Shown: positions 9,699 through 18,706, counted from the stretch's first letter. The stretch is 64,000 nucleotides of DNA from an uncultured Collinsella sp. (GCA_900541055.1 UQHZ01000001.1:62001-126000); one strand, 5' to 3'. Notes: generated by a model not told the origin, from the sequence alone. Translations and numbers: made by a program.

Positions 9699-9736
9699 GG
9701 GGACGTTCTTAAACAACTAGTCGTTGGGGACACTCT
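9699..9736. repeat. Family E repeat, left copy flanking the HAD gene
   Basis: 38 bp starting GGGGACGTTCTT and ending GGGGACACTCT, with a central ACTAGTCGTT. The same sequence occurs inverted at 10759-10796 with three differences, so the HAD gene lies inside a roughly 1.1-kb inverted-repeat bracket. Confidence 0.7.
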
Positions 9737-9832
9737 TTGGCGTGTTGCTTGGCGCTGCGACCGTGGGGCTTCTGGTGAGCGTGAGCTATTTGCTAGGTCC
9801 TTGTAACGTTTACGCCCGCAGAGTCTTATCTG

Positions 9833-9894
9833 AGCTCCCTTTGGGTACGTTGGAATCGGATACACGTTCGATTCCAACAAGTCCGAAGGGAGCT
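9833..9894 (+). promoter_or_regulatory. Leader hairpin that hides the HAD ribosome site
   Basis: Outer stem AGCTCCCTT (9833-9841) pairs with AAGGGAGCT (9886-9894), which contains the AAGGGAG ribosome site of the next gene. Inside it, GTTGGAATCG (9849-9858) pairs with CGATTCCAAC (9869-9878). Translation could be gated by this structure, for example by temperature or a ligand. The structure is direct observation; regulation is inference. Confidence 0.45.
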
Positions 9895-9899
9895 TTTCT

Positions 9900-10694
9900 A
9901 TGTTTAAACTGATTGCATCCGATATGGACGGCACGTTGCTTGATGAGAATAGCCAGGTACCGCCCGAGACATATGAGCTGATTGAGGCCCTGAGCGAGCG
10001 CGGCGTGCATTTTGCTGCGTCCTCGGGCCGCCGTTACGACCGCCTATGTGAGTTCTTTGCGCCCGTGGTCGACAAAATGGACTTTGTCGCGGCGAATGGT
10101 GCGCAGGTCTATGCAGAAGGGGTCGAGGTCGATCGCGAGGTATATTCGCATCTCGCCGTCCGCAAGCTCGCGCGCACGGTCAAGATGTTTCCTAACATGC
10201 ATCTGGCGCTCTTTGATCGCACCAAGTCCTTTTTGCTCGACGACGAGGACAAATTTGTCCGCGAGATCGACAAAGATCTGCCCAACGCCGAACGCATTTG
10301 GGGACTGCCCGATCCGCATGTGAATATCATCAAGGCATCGATTATCTGCGATGACGGCAACGTGATGGACAACGCCTACGTGTTGCAGCGCGAGCTGGGC
10401 GACCTGTTCTCTTTCGCGCCTTCGGGCAACGCGTGGATCGACGCCATGCAGCCCGGCGTGTCGAAGGCGTCGGGAATTGAGCAGCTCATGGAGCACTATG
10501 GCGTCGAACGCGACGAGGTCATGGCGTTTGGCGACTCGATGAACGACTATGAGATCATTCGCTTTGTCGGTACGGGCTGCGCGATGGAAAATGCACGCCC
10601 CGCGCTCAAGGCAGTCGCCGATCGCGTGGTGGGGCGCAACCGCGACCACGCTGTCCAGCAGGAGCTCCGCCGTGTTCTGGAGAGCCTCGCCTAA
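9900..10694 (+). CDS. Cof-type HAD-IIB phosphatase
   Basis: 264 residues. Motif I is DMDGTLLDEN at about 9-18, and the C-terminal motif IV is GDSMNDYE. A type IIB cap lies between, as in Cof/YidA sugar-phosphate or FMN phosphatases. The substrate cannot be read from sequence. The ATG at 9900 lies 5 nt beyond the leader stem that covers its ribosome site. The gene is bracketed by inverted family E repeats, which may reflect mobilisation as a cassette. A related HAD gene runs convergently downstream. Confidence 0.85.
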   Translation: MFKLIASDMDGTLLDENSQVPPETYELIEALSERGVHFAASSGRRYDRLCEFFAPVVDKMDFVAANGAQVYAEGVEVDREVYSHLAVRKLARTVKMFPNMHLALFDRTKSFLLDDEDKFVREIDKDLPNAERIWGLPDPHVNIIKASIICDDGNVMDNAYVLQRELGDLFSFAPSGNAWIDAMQPGVSKASGIEQLMEHYGVERDEVMAFGDSMNDYEIIRFVGTGCAMENARPALKAVADRVVGRNRDHAVQQELRRVLESLA

Positions 10695-10758
10695 TCCGGC
10701 AGTTAGGGACGTTCCTTTTCTGCCGGCAGCCGGGGACAGTCCTTGCGGCGTCCCGCGA

Positions 10759-10796
10759 AGAGTGTCCCCAACGACTAGTCATTCAAGAACGTCCCC
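10759..10796. repeat. Family E repeat, right inverted copy
   Basis: Inverted partner of 9699-9736 (35 of 38 positions agree). It is preceded by another family E segment at about 10705-10745 with GGGACGTTCC, TGCCGGCA and GGGGACAGTCC. Confidence 0.7.
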
Positions 10797-10843
10797 AATG
10801 ACTAGTCGTTTAAGAACGTCCCCAATGACTAGCCGATGACTAG
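10774..10843. repeat. 27-bp tandem repeat at the end of the second HAD gene
   Basis: Two 27-bp units (10774-10800 and 10801-10827) starting ACTAGTC and ending GTCCCCAATG differ at only two positions, followed by a partial third unit. The last ACTAG overlaps the stop codon of the minus-strand HAD gene, so the array has grown into, or supplied, that gene's end. Confidence 0.65.
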
Positions 10844-11682
10844 GCGAGGGCGGCCATGATGGTGCGGGCGACGCCGTCGTGGTCGTTATCGTATTCGGTG
10901 ATGGCATCGGCGGCCTCGCGGTCCTCGGGCTCGGCGTTGATCATGGCCATGCCATGGCCCGCTGCCTGCAGCATGGGGATGTCGTTGATGTTGTCGCCGA
11001 ACGCCCAGGCGTCGGCGAGACGCTCGCCTAGGTGCTCGCATAGCCACGTGAGGGCCGTTCCCTTGGTGGCGCCCTCGCCCATGACCTCGATATTCATGGC
11101 GTACGAACGCGTGACCTCAATGCCTCCGAGCGTGTCGAGCTCCGCCGCGATGGCATCGCGATCGGCCGGGTCGTGCCAGTACATGGCGATGCGTTCGAGT
11201 GTCTCAACCTCGTCGATCTTGCTGTCGATATCCATGTCGATCGGTGTTCGCGTACGCTTGAGCGAAGCCGCAATGTGGGGGTCGCCGCCGCAGAATTCGT
11301 CCAGGCGCGTGTAGAGCGAACGGGGGAGGAAGCACTGGCCGTCGGCGAAGATATCGAAGGTGACGTCATGGCCGGCGGCAATGCTATGGACGCGGTGGGC
11401 GATGGCGCGGTCGAGCGGTCGGCTCAAAATGCGCGTAGCACGTGAGGTATCGGTGGGCGTACCGTCGTCGAGCTGCCAGACGCTGGCGCCGTTGGCGCAG
11501 ACCGCGTAGTGTACGGCGGGGTGGGCGAGGATGGGCTCAAAGATGCCCGACAGCGGGCGCCCCGTGCAAGGCACAAACTCAATACCGCGGCGCGCGAGCT
11601 CGTCGAGCATTGCCCAGGTGGCGTCGCTCATCTGCTTATCGCTCGTCAGCAGCGTTCCATCCATATCGGAAAACACAATCAT
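10840..11682 (-). CDS. Cof-type HAD-IIB phosphatase
   Basis: 280 residues, starting MIVFSDMDGTLLTSDKQ (motif I) and ending near AFGDNINDIPML (motif IV), with a IIB cap. Predicted cytoplasmic phosphatase for a sugar phosphate or related metabolite. The ATG follows GAAAGGA. It is paralogous in architecture to the convergent gene at 9900, but sequence similarity is limited to the motifs. The stop codon lies inside the tandem repeat array. Confidence 0.85.
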   Translation of the reverse strand: MIVFSDMDGTLLTSDKQMSDATWAMLDELARRGIEFVPCTGRPLSGIFEPILAHPAVHYAVCANGASVWQLDDGTPTDTSRATRILSRPLDRAIAHRVHSIAAGHDVTFDIFADGQCFLPRSLYTRLDEFCGGDPHIAASLKRTRTPIDMDIDSKIDEVETLERIAMYWHDPADRDAIAAELDTLGGIEVTRSYAMNIEVMGEGATKGTALTWLCEHLGERLADAWAFGDNINDIPMLQAAGHGMAMINAEPEDREAADAITEYDNDHDGVARTIMAALA

Positions 11683-11707
11683 TTGTTGCGATCCTTTCTA
11701 CTGGCAT

Positions 11708-11748
11708 AAAAAGCGTGGCCGAGGGCGGTGATGCCCTGGCCACGCTTG
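11708..11748 (-). terminator. Terminator after citrate synthase
   Basis: Stem AAGCGTGGCC / GGCCACGCTT with inner GGGC/GCCC pairing. On the minus strand it ends in TTTTT. It lies just before the HAD start, between the two genes. Confidence 0.75.
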
Positions 11749-11769
11749 GGTTCTATAACGGTCCGCGTC

Positions 11770-13188
11770 CTAGCGATCGGCGAGCGGCTTGTACTCCAGC
11801 GGCTCGATAACCGGGCGATACGCGGGACGGATGATGCGGTGCGCGCAGAAGAGCTCTTCCATGCGGTGCGCCGACCAGCCGGCCATGCGGGCAACGGCGA
11901 ACAGCGGCGTAAAGAGCGTCTCGGGCACGCCGAGCATCTTGTAGATAAAGCCCGTGTACAGGTCGATGTTGGCGCAGATAGGCTTGGTCATGCCGTGGTC
12001 GCGCATCACCTGCGGTGCCAGGCGCTCGATGCGCTCGATGAGCGCGAACTCCTCGCCCAAGTCCTTCTTGGCGGCAAGCGTGCGCGCGTAACGGCGGCAC
12101 ACCTCGGCGCGCGGGTCGCTCAGCGTGTAGACGGCGTGGCCCATACCGTAGATGAGGCCCGTGCCGTCGAAGGCCTGCTTGTCGAGGATCTTGCCCAGGT
12201 AGGCTGCGACCTCGTCCTCGTCCTCCCAATTGGAGACATGCGCACGGATATCCTCGTGCATGGACACGACCTTGGCGTTGGCGCCGCCGTGGCGCGGACC
12301 CTTGAGCGAGCCGATAGCCGCGGCGTAGGCGGAATACGGGTCGGTGGCCGAGGAGGACAGCACGCGGCAGGCAAACGTGGAATTGTTGCCGCCGCCGTGC
12401 TCAGCGTGCAGCATGAGCATCACGTCGAGCAGCATGGCTTCGTCGCGGGTGAACGCCATGCCGCCGCGCAACACCTGCAGGATGGTCTCAGCGGTGGAGA
12501 GGCCGGGTGTGGGGTGCGGTACGTGAACCTCGGAGCCGCGGCGCTTGGCGACCGAGGCCATATGCGCGAAGGCGGCGATGCGGGGGAGACGGGCGAGCAT
12601 GGAGATGGCGACGTCGATTTCGTGCTCGGGTGTAATGGCGTCGGGCTCGGCGTCGAAGGCGTAGAGCAGCAGCACGGCGCGCTGAAGCACATTCATGATG
12701 CTCGACGACACCGTGGTCATGGGGAACTCGCGGACGTATTCGTCGCTCAGATGCCTAAAAGCACCCAGGCGTTCGCAAAAACCGTCGAGTTCCTCTTTGG
12801 TGGGCAGCGAGCCCGTGATGAGCAGGTAGGCGACCTCTTCGTAGCCATAGCGATCCTCGGCCTGGGCGTTGTTGACCAGGTCTTCGATGCTGTAGCCACG
12901 AAGCGTGAGTTTGCCCTGATCGGGCACGACCTTTCCGTCGACCTTGTTGTAGCCATGCACATCCGAGATACGGGTGAGACCCGCGACCACGCCCGAGCCG
13001 TCGGCATTGCGCAGGCCGCGCTTGACGTTGTGCTCTACGAACAGGCCCTCGTCGTACGGGTCGGTCGGCAGGCCGTGGTAGAGGTTTTCGCTTTCGGGCG
13101 AAATCTGACGGCTCGCCTCGTAATCCAAGACCAGGCGGCTCAGGTGATCGTCGAAGCGGTAGTAGATTTTCTTGGCGTCGTAGGCCAT
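11770..13188 (-). CDS. gltA: Citrate synthase
   Basis: 472 residues. Family motifs: HAEHGGGNNSTF, KGPRHGGANAKV and GMGHAVYTLSDPRAE, with the catalytic His in the first and last blocks. It condenses oxaloacetate with acetyl-CoA. The N-terminus is longer than the roughly 370-residue short form and starts MAYDAKKIYYRFDDH. A 2-methylcitrate synthase activity cannot be excluded. The ATG follows GGAGAGGAG. No aconitase or isocitrate dehydrogenase is adjacent; it probably feeds glutamate synthesis in an incomplete cycle (inference). Confidence 0.93.
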   Translation of the reverse strand: MAYDAKKIYYRFDDHLSRLVLDYEASRQISPESENLYHGLPTDPYDEGLFVEHNVKRGLRNADGSGVVAGLTRISDVHGYNKVDGKVVPDQGKLTLRGYSIEDLVNNAQAEDRYGYEEVAYLLITGSLPTKEELDGFCERLGAFRHLSDEYVREFPMTTVSSSIMNVLQRAVLLLYAFDAEPDAITPEHEIDVAISMLARLPRIAAFAHMASVAKRRGSEVHVPHPTPGLSTAETILQVLRGGMAFTRDEAMLLDVMLMLHAEHGGGNNSTFACRVLSSSATDPYSAYAAAIGSLKGPRHGGANAKVVSMHEDIRAHVSNWEDEDEVAAYLGKILDKQAFDGTGLIYGMGHAVYTLSDPRAEVCRRYARTLAAKKDLGEEFALIERIERLAPQVMRDHGMTKPICANIDLYTGFIYKMLGVPETLFTPLFAVARMAGWSAHRMEELFCAHRIIRPAYRPVIEPLEYKPLADR

Positions 13189-13265
13189 GCGCGCTCCTCT
13201 CCGGTCCGCTTTGGGGCCGCGCGCTTGGACGATATGACGTCAAGCTGCCCCGAGCGGCTTGTTCG

Positions 13266-13553
13266 CTACAGGCGGTACATAAAGTTAAAGACGTCCTCGC
13301 GCTGGATGGACACGTTGACGCCCGAAAGCTCGCCGGCCTCGGCCAGCGCCTTCTGCAGCTCGGCGAAGTCGAGCTTGGACTCGGCGGTGTCGGCCAGCAT
13401 GGTCATGGTGAAGATGTCCTCGATAATGGACTGCGTGATGTCGCGGATGTCGACGTTGGCCTCGCCTAGGACACGGGTGACGCCGGCGACGATGCCGGGG
13501 CGGTTCTTGCCAAGGACGGTGATGACGATACGGGAGGACGAGATCTCGGCCAT
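13266..13553 (-). CDS. ACT-domain protein, UPF0237 family
   Basis: 95 residues comprising one ACT domain: RIVITVLGKNRPGIVAGVTR, then DIRDITQSIIEDIFTM. UPF0237 proteins are small putative amino-acid-sensing regulators, often next to a UPF0210 partner that is absent here. The ATG follows AAAGG. It lies 77 bp upstream of citrate synthase on the same strand and may be cotranscribed with it. Confidence 0.85.
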   Translation of the reverse strand: MAEISSSRIVITVLGKNRPGIVAGVTRVLGEANVDIRDITQSIIEDIFTMTMLADTAESKLDFAELQKALAEAGELSGVNVSIQREDVFNFMYRL

Positions 13554-13734
13554 GGGAAACCCTTTCGCGTGATTGCGGCGCGCGCGGGGCGCTCCGCTAC
13601 GGTACAGTGTTCATCATTGTACCTGTCTGGCGCAAAAAAGGCGCGCTCGCTGCGGCGTTACATGCCTGCAACATGAGCGTAAGGGGGAAGGCCGTACGGG
13701 GAAGAGCCGTCTGGCGCGTGTCCGGCTCGTGTTG

Positions 13735-13798
13735 GGTTGATTTCCGATCTCAGCCGAACACATTGAGCGGACAGGCCGTTCCCGCAGTCAGCCGAACG
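13735..13798. repeat. 64-bp direct repeat, left end of accessory island
   Basis: Begins GGTTGATTTCCGATCTCAGC and ends AGCCGAACG. It recurs in the same orientation at 20947-21010 with only two differences. Between the copies lie a truncated integrase and foreign-looking genes, so the pair may be attL/attR. It could alternatively be a dispersed repeat that happens to occur twice. No tRNA is involved. The gap 13554-13949 holds no gene: besides this repeat it contains a long imperfect hairpin (13822-13868) and a CCGCGGC-type palindrome (about 13863-13880). Confidence 0.75.
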
Positions 13799-13949
13799 CC
13801 TCCGACGGCTGATTCCGAACTGGAAGCGGAGGGCATCCCCGCCCTTCGGTAGGGGATACCGCTCCGCGGCGCATGCCGCGGGCGGCGCCCCTATCGGACC
13901 ACCGTGACCTCAGTTGGGATGGGCCCAGCACTGCCGCGTACTCGGTGAG

Positions 13950-14675
13950 CTAGAGCCAACTGTTCGTCTTCACGTCGCGTATGGCGATATTTCGGTCGTC
14001 CGGCTCGGTGATGCCGTAGCCGAACGCCTGGAGCGTCTCGATGGACTCCTGGATCCTCTGTTGGAACATGGGACCCGGATCGACCCTCGGCCCGAGGTGC
14101 CCGCGCCAAAGGCACGGCGTGGCGCGCAGCATGTTATGGATTTTGGAGATGGGCTCGATGTCGGCGTAGACGTTGAGCGTCGCCATGGCGTCCTTGTGGC
14201 CGAGGATCGATTGGAGCGCCTTGATATCGCCGCCTTGGCGGATCCACTGCGTTGCGAACGTGTGGCGAAGGCCGTGGAACGTGATCAGCTCGTCGTTGGT
14301 GCCCATGAGGCCGTTGGTCTCCGAGAACGTCTTGAACGCCCTGCGGATATAGCTTGTCGTCGCGAAGGTCGCGCCCGGCTCCGACAGGATGTAGCAGTCC
14401 CCGATCTCGACCGCCCCGGTAAGGCCGCGCAAGCGCAGCTTTCCGCAGTCGATCTCGTGGGTCTCCTTCAGGAAGGGGAGTAGGCCGACCGGGTCGATGG
14501 GGATACCCCTGGCGTCATGGGTCTTGGTGTCCTTGATGAACGAACCCATTCCCTTCGCGTACGCCACCGAGTGTCTGATTGAGATCAGGCCCGTCTCGAA
14601 ATCCACATCGCACCACCGAAGGCCGCAGACCTCGCCGATTCGCATCCCCGTGTGCAGGGCGAGTACGACCGCCCT
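13950..14675 (-). pseudogene. Tyrosine recombinase (phage-type integrase), N-terminus missing
   Basis: The open frame encodes the catalytic half only: AVVLALHTGMRIGEVCGLRW (first Arg), HGLRHTFATQW (HxxR), LGHKDAMATLNVYAD (His and nucleophile Tyr). All catalytic residues are present, but the SAM-like DNA-binding N-terminus is gone. Reading upstream, the frame stops at TAG 14676-14678, which is the stop codon of the HTH gene. The protein could start at ATG 14645 (231 residues) but should lack core-site binding. It marks this region as integrated DNA. Confidence 0.8.
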
Positions 14676-14927
14676 CTAATCCTCGGCGGACCAATCGAGT
14701 CCGAACTCCTTTCGGGCATCCTCTTCGCTCATGACTTCGAGAAGGTCTCCGGGTTGGCAACGAAGGGCGAGGCATAGCTGCTCGAGTGTGTTGAAGCGAA
14801 TGCCGCGAATATGCCCTTTTTTAATACGGGACAGGTTCACGGGCGTGGTTCCAATCCTTTCGGCAAGTTCGTTCGAGGAAATCTTTCGCTCGGCCATGAT
14901 CTTGTCGAGGCGAACAATTACGGGCAT
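14676..14927 (-). CDS. XRE-family HTH regulator (YozG-like)
   Basis: 83 residues. Helix-turn-helix with MAERKISSNELAERIG, then TPVNLSRIKKG, and an end CQPGDLLE typical of small YozG/Cro-like repressors paired with DUF2975 membrane proteins. It starts 9 bp after the DUF2975 stop, so the two form an operon. It probably autoregulates the promoter facing the ABC genes. Its stop codon directly abuts the integrase remnant in the same frame, marking a deletion junction. Confidence 0.9.
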   Translation of the reverse strand: MPVIVRLDKIMAERKISSNELAERIGTTPVNLSRIKKGHIRGIRFNTLEQLCLALRCQPGDLLEVMSEEDARKEFGLDWSAED

Positions 14928-14936
14928 GGCGTTTCC

Positions 14937-15449
14937 TTACGCAATCTCGTCGGAGTCGAGGTACAGCTCTCGGGCGTACAAGAAGAGCTGGGAAAGCATG
15001 AACAGGACGATGCCGAGAACCAGAGAGGTCCAATCGAATGATGAAGCGATCTCTTGGGCGCCGATGGCCCCCTCGCCGCCAAACATCGAAACGGAGGTTT
15101 TGAGTGAGCCGGCGTAGAGGCTGGTGGCAGCTTGAACAACGAAGAGAATGCCGAGCACCTTCAAGCATGTCGCAGACCCTTTCTTGAAGGGGTCTGCGCT
15201 CTTGATCGTCCACACGAGAACGGCGCTGAGGATGGTCGTAGCGATACCGATGACGGCAGGGACCAATGTCGAGATCGCAAGGGCTGGATACGCGGGGGAG
15301 TCTGCAATTACAGGGTTGTCGAGCACTTCGATTGCTGGCTTTAAGGAGAACGCCACTTGTGCGATGGCGGTGGCGCAAAGGGTCGCAGAGGCTATCGCAC
15401 ATGCGATGCGGAAGGAATGAAGCCGGGGAGTGCGATTGTCGGAACTCAT
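14937..15449 (-). CDS. DUF2975-type membrane protein
   Basis: 170 residues with four hydrophobic segments at about 15-38, 50-80, 92-115 and 137-157. The arrangement and the HTH partner 9 bp downstream match the DUF2975/YozG pairing known in Firmicutes and Actinobacteria, of unknown function and possibly a sensor for the repressor. The ATG at 15449 follows GGAGG. Confidence 0.75.
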   Translation of the reverse strand: MSSDNRTPRLHSFRIACAIASATLCATAIAQVAFSLKPAIEVLDNPVIADSPAYPALAISTLVPAVIGIATTILSAVLVWTIKSADPFKKGSATCLKVLGILFVVQAATSLYAGSLKTSVSMFGGEGAIGAQEIASSFDWTSLVLGIVLFMLSQLFLYARELYLDSDEIA

Positions 15450-15479
15450 AATAACCTCCGAAGAATTTAAAAAACTCAG

Positions 15480-15504
15480 GTTACTTTTTAACAGTTTATG
15501 TTAA
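15480..15504. promoter_or_regulatory. Possible operator between divergent units
   Basis: TTAACAGTTTATGTTAA (15488-15504) is a dyad with TTAAC/GTTAA arms, preceded by GTTACTTTTTAAC. It lies in the 135-bp A/T-rich gap between DUF2975/HTH and the ABC genes, where the HTH protein would be expected to bind. Inference only. Confidence 0.35.
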
Positions 15505-15584
15505 ATTGACTTTGCCGGCAAGTAATAAGGGCCGAGCATTTTGTTCGGCCCCTCTGTTCCGACTGGATGAGGTTAAGGTTGGCG

Positions 15585-17807
15585 ATGAATATGCTCAAAA
15601 TCTCGAAGGCGATCTTTAGGTCGCTTCTCTCCTCCAGGTCGCTCTGTGTTGTCGTTGTTGCGTTGATGGTTCTTTGTGCTCTGCCCGTCTTCAGGAGCGC
15701 GGCTGGCATCGACGGACGGGTCGAATACCTCGAGTCGGGAATAACCCGTGTTGAGTAGGAATTGTCAGCATCCTATGCGGATGCGCTTGTGAATGCGGGG
15801 GAGGACGGTGTCTATACCTCTTCATCAAGCATGCCCGCGCTTCTGTACCCTCTTGCCGCGGGACGTCTTATCTTGGCACCGCTCTCTCCCCTACTTCCGT
15901 TTCTGCAGATATCGGATGGAGAGTACACCTATTATGACGGATCGAAGGAGTACTTGCTATGGGTCGCAACGGCCGTTGCCGTCTCGTTCCTTGCCGCGCG
16001 TCTTAACAAACGTGAAAAGCTCATCATCCAGGCACCGATGGGCGAGCTGGGTAGACTTGTTGCATCGAGCGTATGGGCGAGTGTTTTTGCAATGCTTGCC
16101 GTCCTCGCCATCAATCTTCCAGGGATAATCGCCGCGCTTGTGAAGAATGGCCCGGGCTCGCCGTTCTATCCGATAGGCTACATTCAATATGCGACTCCGG
16201 TTATCAAACCGGCTTGGCTGGTGTTCGCGCAGACGGCCATCTTGCAATTCTTGGTGGCAGCGTTCATCTCGCTTGTCGTTCACCTTGCCGTGAAGATTGC
16301 CAATAACCCTACGCTTGGAATCGTGTTCGTATGTGCCCTGATGGGGGTGACGATGGTTCCCGGGTATTACGGAAGATCCATCGCTTTACGTGAGTTCGCC
16401 CTGTTGAATCCCCTTACGTATGCGAACACTGAGTTGACCGTCGGCGCCTATAGCCCGTACCCGACAACGCAGATAGTGAATCTGCCTGGACTTTGCTTCG
16501 AGCGTGGCGCGATTGCCCTCGTATGCGCAATCGGGATCGAGGTGCTGGCAATTAGCCTGCTTTGCGTTGCTGGAAAGAGCGGCTGTGCGTGCCCGATATC
16601 CCCGATTTGTCTTGAGAGAGGTTCCTTCACTGCATCGAGAACGGCAACTCGTTCGAGCGCTTGTGCCTCCGCCGTTGCATACGTAAGAACGATGGGGAAA
16701 CTGCTCCTGCGTTCTCCTACCCTCGCCGTATGCGCGATTGCAATGTCGACGACGATGCTGGCCCCGGCTCTGGTCGAGATGTTTCCTGACGCTGATAACG
16801 TTTCCGCTGTTCGGTATAGGGATGGGGAGCTCCGTTCAATAGATCGGTATCTAGAGCAGAACGCTGCGAATATGGACGTCGAGGGCAAAGCGGCCCTGGA
16901 AGACATGCGGGATGCTCTTTCGGGTTTCGTGTACGCGCCTATGCCTGCGGAGGGGTTTCGAAGCCTTGCGACGTACGAGCGCGCTCGAGGTGAGCTGGGC
17001 GCGGCAGATGCGACTCTCCTGCAATCGATCGGAATCGAGCCGGAGACTCCTTCTCGTGCGGAGGCGCGCGCCCTTCTGCTTGAGTCGATCGCGAGCTTGC
17101 CGGACCCCAAGGTTTACGAGTTAAGTACGAAGATGCCCCCATTAATCCTCCTTTCGTATCTCCAGGCAGCGCTTCCCTCCTTATTTTTGCTGTTGCCCGT
17201 GGTTGTCACATCGCTCGCGTGCACCCACCTGCAGTGTCGTTCCCTTCTGGTTCTCCAGATCCCCGCAACAGCGCATGTGCGTTTTCTGACGGCTGTTGCG
17301 CTGGCTCTCCTGCTTGGCTTGGTGCTGCTTTTGGTGTCGATGGTTCCCGCTGTCGTTGTGTCCGTGATTAAGAACGGTGCGGGTGGATCGGAGTATCCCG
17401 TCGCTCTCATTCGGGCGGGAGCTTCGACAACGTCCATGGTGGGGGAGGCGGTGTTGTGCAGTATTCCGTTGCTGGTCATGGCATACGGCGTGATTTCCGT
17501 CGTCGCTGCGTTGACAGCAGCGATTAGCCGCAACCCCGTTGTCACCGGAATGGTTTGCGCGGTTCTCTTGGTGTTGGGTTCGTTGAGCGCTCATGTTGAA
17601 AGCGTGGGCATGGGCGTCGCGCTGCTGGCTCCATTCGCCTCGTTTGATCCCGCTTCCCAGGTGGGGACGATTGGGTTCCTTGGGCGAGGGACGAACGCGA
17701 TGCCTTTTGGAGAGGTCGTCGGCGCATCGGGCGCTCTGCTGGTGGTCTTGGGCGCCGTATCTCCGTTGATGGTGCGCCTGAGTGTTCCAAAGATCGAAAG
17801 GGGATGA
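15585..17807 (+). pseudogene. ABC permease, two modules, interrupted by an in-frame TAG
   Basis: One continuous frame of 741 codons, including the final stop, is broken only by TAG at 15756-15758. Before it lies a first membrane segment (SLCVVVVALMVLCALPVF). After it, about 680 residues hold many membrane segments. Two homologous halves are recognisable by VKNGPGSPFYPIGYI and IKNGAGGSEYPVALI. The shape recalls DUF1430-type bacteriocin-associated membrane proteins. Translation could restart at TTG 15762, but the N-terminal segment would be lost. The ATG at 15585 has AAGG upstream. It is followed after 5 bp by the ATPase. Confidence 0.7.
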
Positions 17808-17812
17808 TCTCG

Positions 17813-18553
17813 ATGATTGACCTTCAAACGCTGACGATCTCTTATGGAAAGAAGGTGCTCGTAGATTCGGTGAACGCTGAGTTTGCCCCGGGTACGGTCT
17901 ACGGTCTCGTCGCTCCGAACGGGCATGGAAAGACGACGTTGCTGCGTGCGATGGCAGGTTTGCCGGGTCCTCGCGTGGACGGGAGCATCGTTCTGGATGA
18001 GGTGCAGGGTACGGGTGCGAGAGAGGTCCGTTCTATGATCTTCTATGCACCTGGTGAGGGGACGCTGCTGTATCCCGGATTGCGTGCGGAAGATCACCTC
18101 AAGATGGCTTGCGATATGTGGCCGCATGCTCGCGATATCGAAGAGATAGTGGAACAAACGCAGATAGGCGAGTTCGCGAAGATGAGGATCCGCACTCTGA
18201 GCCAGGGCATGAAGCAGCAGCTTACCCTGGCGATTGCGTATGCGACGGGCGCGCGGTACCTTCTATTAGATGAGCCCATGAACGCGCTCGACCCCAGCAG
18301 GGTGGACTTGCATTCCGAGATTCTCAGGAAGCTGGCCGATTCTGGTACGTGCATCATCATGTCATCCCACATCTTGGATTCGGTCGATAGGCTGTGCGAT
18401 GAGATTCTGTTTTTGAAGGATGGGAGGCTCATTAGAAGCATTCCGCAAGATGATGCTGCGCTGAAGTCTCCTGGATCCCATTTCGCAAAGCCTGCCGGAC
18501 GCGCCGAGGGTGCGCTAAGCACGTATCGGCGACTCTACGAAAAGGGCGGGTAG
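17813..18553 (+). CDS. ABC transporter ATP-binding protein
   Basis: 246 residues. Walker A APNGHGKTT, signature LSQGMKQQ, Walker B YLLLDEP and switch SSHILDS. It is closest in motif to the ATPase domain of the fusion gene downstream (APNGSGKTT, LSTGMKQQ). It should energise the permease encoded 5 bp upstream. The ATG at 17813 was chosen because AAAGGGG is correctly spaced; an ATG at 17804 overlaps the permease stop and sits too close to the ribosome site. Confidence 0.9.
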   Translation: MIDLQTLTISYGKKVLVDSVNAEFAPGTVYGLVAPNGHGKTTLLRAMAGLPGPRVDGSIVLDEVQGTGAREVRSMIFYAPGEGTLLYPGLRAEDHLKMACDMWPHARDIEEIVEQTQIGEFAKMRIRTLSQGMKQQLTLAIAYATGARYLLLDEPMNALDPSRVDLHSEILRKLADSGTCIIMSSHILDSVDRLCDEILFLKDGRLIRSIPQDDAALKSPGSHFAKPAGRAEGALSTYRRLYEKGG

Positions 18554-18555
18554 AA

Positions 18556-18687
18556 ATGCAAGTTAAAAATCTATGTGGCCAATGTGATACCGTTGAACCC
18601 GCATATCGATACCGCTCAGCCATTCGCCTCGCCCCCGTCGCACGTATCTTCATCCGGTCTGTTACTTTTAATCTAACAATTCTTTGA
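18556..18687 (+). CDS. Possible 43-residue peptide between the ABC genes
   Basis: An ATG 2 bp after the ATPase stop, with GGGCGGG upstream, opens a 43-residue frame: a CxxC pair (Cys7, Cys10), a basic middle and a hydrophobic tail (VTFNLTIL). It would fit a small peptide in a transporter cassette, but the length is compatible with chance and no family is recognised. Confidence 0.25.
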   Translation: MQVKNLCGQCDTVEPAYRYRSAIRLAPVARIFIRSVTFNLTIL

Positions 18688-18706
18688 GGAACGTAGGTGC
18701 TTCTAA

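Noticed and set aside
11728..13572. 614-codon open frame antisense to citrate synthase
   Set aside because: It spans two real minus-strand genes and their gap, with no domain.
13735..13798. tRNA-derived attachment site
   Set aside because: Neither 64-bp repeat contains or adjoins a tRNA 3' end.
15756..15758. TAG read as pyrrolysine
   Set aside because: No pyl genes are visible and an ordinary nonsense mutation explains it.
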